A DNA stretch of 6,909 nt from an uncultured Eubacteriales bacterium (GTDB taxonomy: Bacteria > Bacillota > Clostridia > Lachnospirales > Lachnospiraceae). The notes beneath the pieces were generated by a model. It did not search any database. It saw only the letters and a program-made list of their open reading frames with translations, and was not told the DNA's origin. Below are positions 6,112 to 6,909 of this stretch, piece after piece (the first letter of the stretch is position 1; the number at the start of each line of letters is the position of its first letter). The stretch spans positions 1-6,909 of the forward strand of contig USSL01000092.1 of NCBI GenBank assembly GCA_900557175.1, read 5' to 3'. The position numbers and the translations under genes were made by a program.

Positions 6112-6909
6112 TTACTTTATAAACATCGCATCGCCAAAGCTGAAGAAACGGTATTTTTCCTTCACCGCTGTCTCGTAGGCATTAAGAATCATTTCACGGG
6201 ACGAGAGCGCTGATACGAGCATCAAAAGGGTGGATTCCGGCAGATGGAAATTCGTAATCAGCGCATCCACACACTTAAATGTATAGCCCGGATAAATAAA
6301 TATCTGTGTCCATCCGCTGGCTTCACGGACAAAGCCCTGTGCATCCGCCACTGATTCCAGTGTTCTTGTGCTTGTCGTGCCGACAGAAATCACCCGTCCG
6401 CCGTTTTTCTTTGTCTCATTAATAATCTCTGCCGCTTCCTTGTCTATCATATAAAACTCAGAATGCATATGATGGTTTGCCACATCATCCACCTTGACCG
6501 GTCGAAATGTCCCCAGTCCCACATGAAGTGTGACATTGGCTATTTTGACACCCTTGGCTGCAATATCTTTAAGAAGCTCTTTTGTAAAATGAAGACCTGC
6601 TGTCGGCGCTGCCGCCGAGCCTTCATATTTTGCATAAACAGTCTGATAACGGTTTTTATCTTCAAGCTTATGAGTAATATAAGGCGGCAGCGGCATCTCA
6701 CCGAGAGCATCAAGCACTTCCTCGAAAATACCGTCGTACTCAAAATGTACAAGCCGGTTGCCTTCCTCGACAACGTCAATAACCTCCGCCTTCAGCCTGC
6801 CATCACCAAAAACAATCCGCGTACCCGGACGCGCTTTTTTGCCCGGTTTAACAAGCGTTTCCCACACATCGCCGCTCTGTCTTTTAAGTAAAAGCAGCTC
6901 AATATGCGC
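6112..6909 (-). CDS. queA: S-adenosylmethionine:tRNA ribosyltransferase-isomerase, 5'-truncated by window edge
   Basis: The C-terminal 265 residues of QueA; the reading frame is open to the right edge, where it reads [19 protein letters not shown], so the GTG at 6865-6867 is an internal codon and not the start. About 75-80 N-terminal residues lie outside, judging from the usual length near 340. Diagnostic blocks are [52 protein letters not shown], and [20 protein letters not shown] followed by STLLMLVSA; the protein ends GDAMFIK. The enzyme transfers the ribosyl part of AdoMet to 7-aminomethyl-7-deazaguanine in tRNA (position 34), forming epoxyqueuosine, in the cytoplasm. In many Firmicutes tgt follows queA; here an IbrA-like gene follows after 15 nt instead. 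The promoter is upstream of the window. Confidence 0.97.
   Translation of the reverse strand, partial: AHIELLLLKRQSGDVWETLVKPGKKARPGTRIVFGDGRLKAEVIDVVEEGNRLVHFEYDGIFEEVLDALGEMPLPPYITHKLEDKNRYQTVYAKYEGSAAAPTAGLHFTKELLKDIAAKGVKIANVTLHVGLGTFRPVKVDDVANHHMHSEFYMIDKEAAEIINETKKNGGRVISVGTTSTRTLESVADAQGFVREASGWTQIFIYPGYTFKCVDALITNFHLPESTLLMLVSALSSREMILNAYETAVKEKYRFFSFGDAMFIK

Noticed and set aside
6865..6867. GTG as the start of queA
   Set aside because: The frame continues upstream to the window edge with typical QueA residues (HIELLLL...GDVWETL), so this is an internal Val codon.
6463..6891. 142-codon plus-strand open frame opposite queA
   Set aside because: No family resemblance and entirely antisense to unmistakable QueA motifs.
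1..6909. CRISPR arrays, tRNA or rRNA genes
   Set aside because: I saw no regularly spaced repeat series and no cloverleaf-like or rRNA-like sequence on either strand by eye; coding density leaves little room for them.

Overview
The window looks like chromosomal DNA of a Gram-positive Firmicute, most likely a Clostridia member (a Lachnospiraceae-type genome is my best guess). The reasons are moderate-to-low GC content, canonical sigma-A type promoters (TTGACR / TATAWT), strong AGGAGG Shine-Dalgarno sites, a GTG start, and tightly packed overlapping genes. No species can be named from the sequence alone. All six credible genes lie on the minus strand, so transcription runs from high to low coordinates.

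Right part (6909 to 4194): the 3' three quarters of queA, the AdoMet-dependent tRNA ribosyltransferase-isomerase of queuosine synthesis, enters from the right edge. Fifteen bases after its stop begins a PP-loop protein of the PAPS-reductase/IbrA type. That gene overlaps by 11 bases a ParB/IbrB-type protein. A strong intrinsic terminator (15-bp stem, 4-nt loop, 8-T tail) closes this unit. The pair resembles IbrA-IbrB, known in E. coli as co-activators of immunoglobulin-binding eib genes, whose molecular activity is still unclear.

Middle (4209 to 4108): the -35 box of the next promoter lies in the 3' arm of that terminator, and the terminator T-tract forms part of the promoter spacer. Just downstream of the -10 box are two 17-bp copies of GATTAG-N6-CTAAC, 24 bp apart. 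Each is an imperfect dyad and they look like paired operators for a repressor not encoded here.

Left part (4108 to 243): this promoter should drive a three-gene operon: a small DUF454/YbaN-family membrane protein, then two full-length fused permease-ATPase ABC exporter subunits of CydD and CydC type, the last two overlapping by 4 bases (ATGA). The two halves should form a heterodimeric exporter. The substrate is not shown by the sequence; thiols or haem-like compounds are the family-based candidates. The CydD-type half has His where the Q-loop Gln normally sits.

Far left (242 to 1): noncoding. It holds a 10-bp perfect inverted repeat after the ABC operon, an A/T palindrome, and a good minus-strand promoter pointing off the left edge toward an unseen gene.
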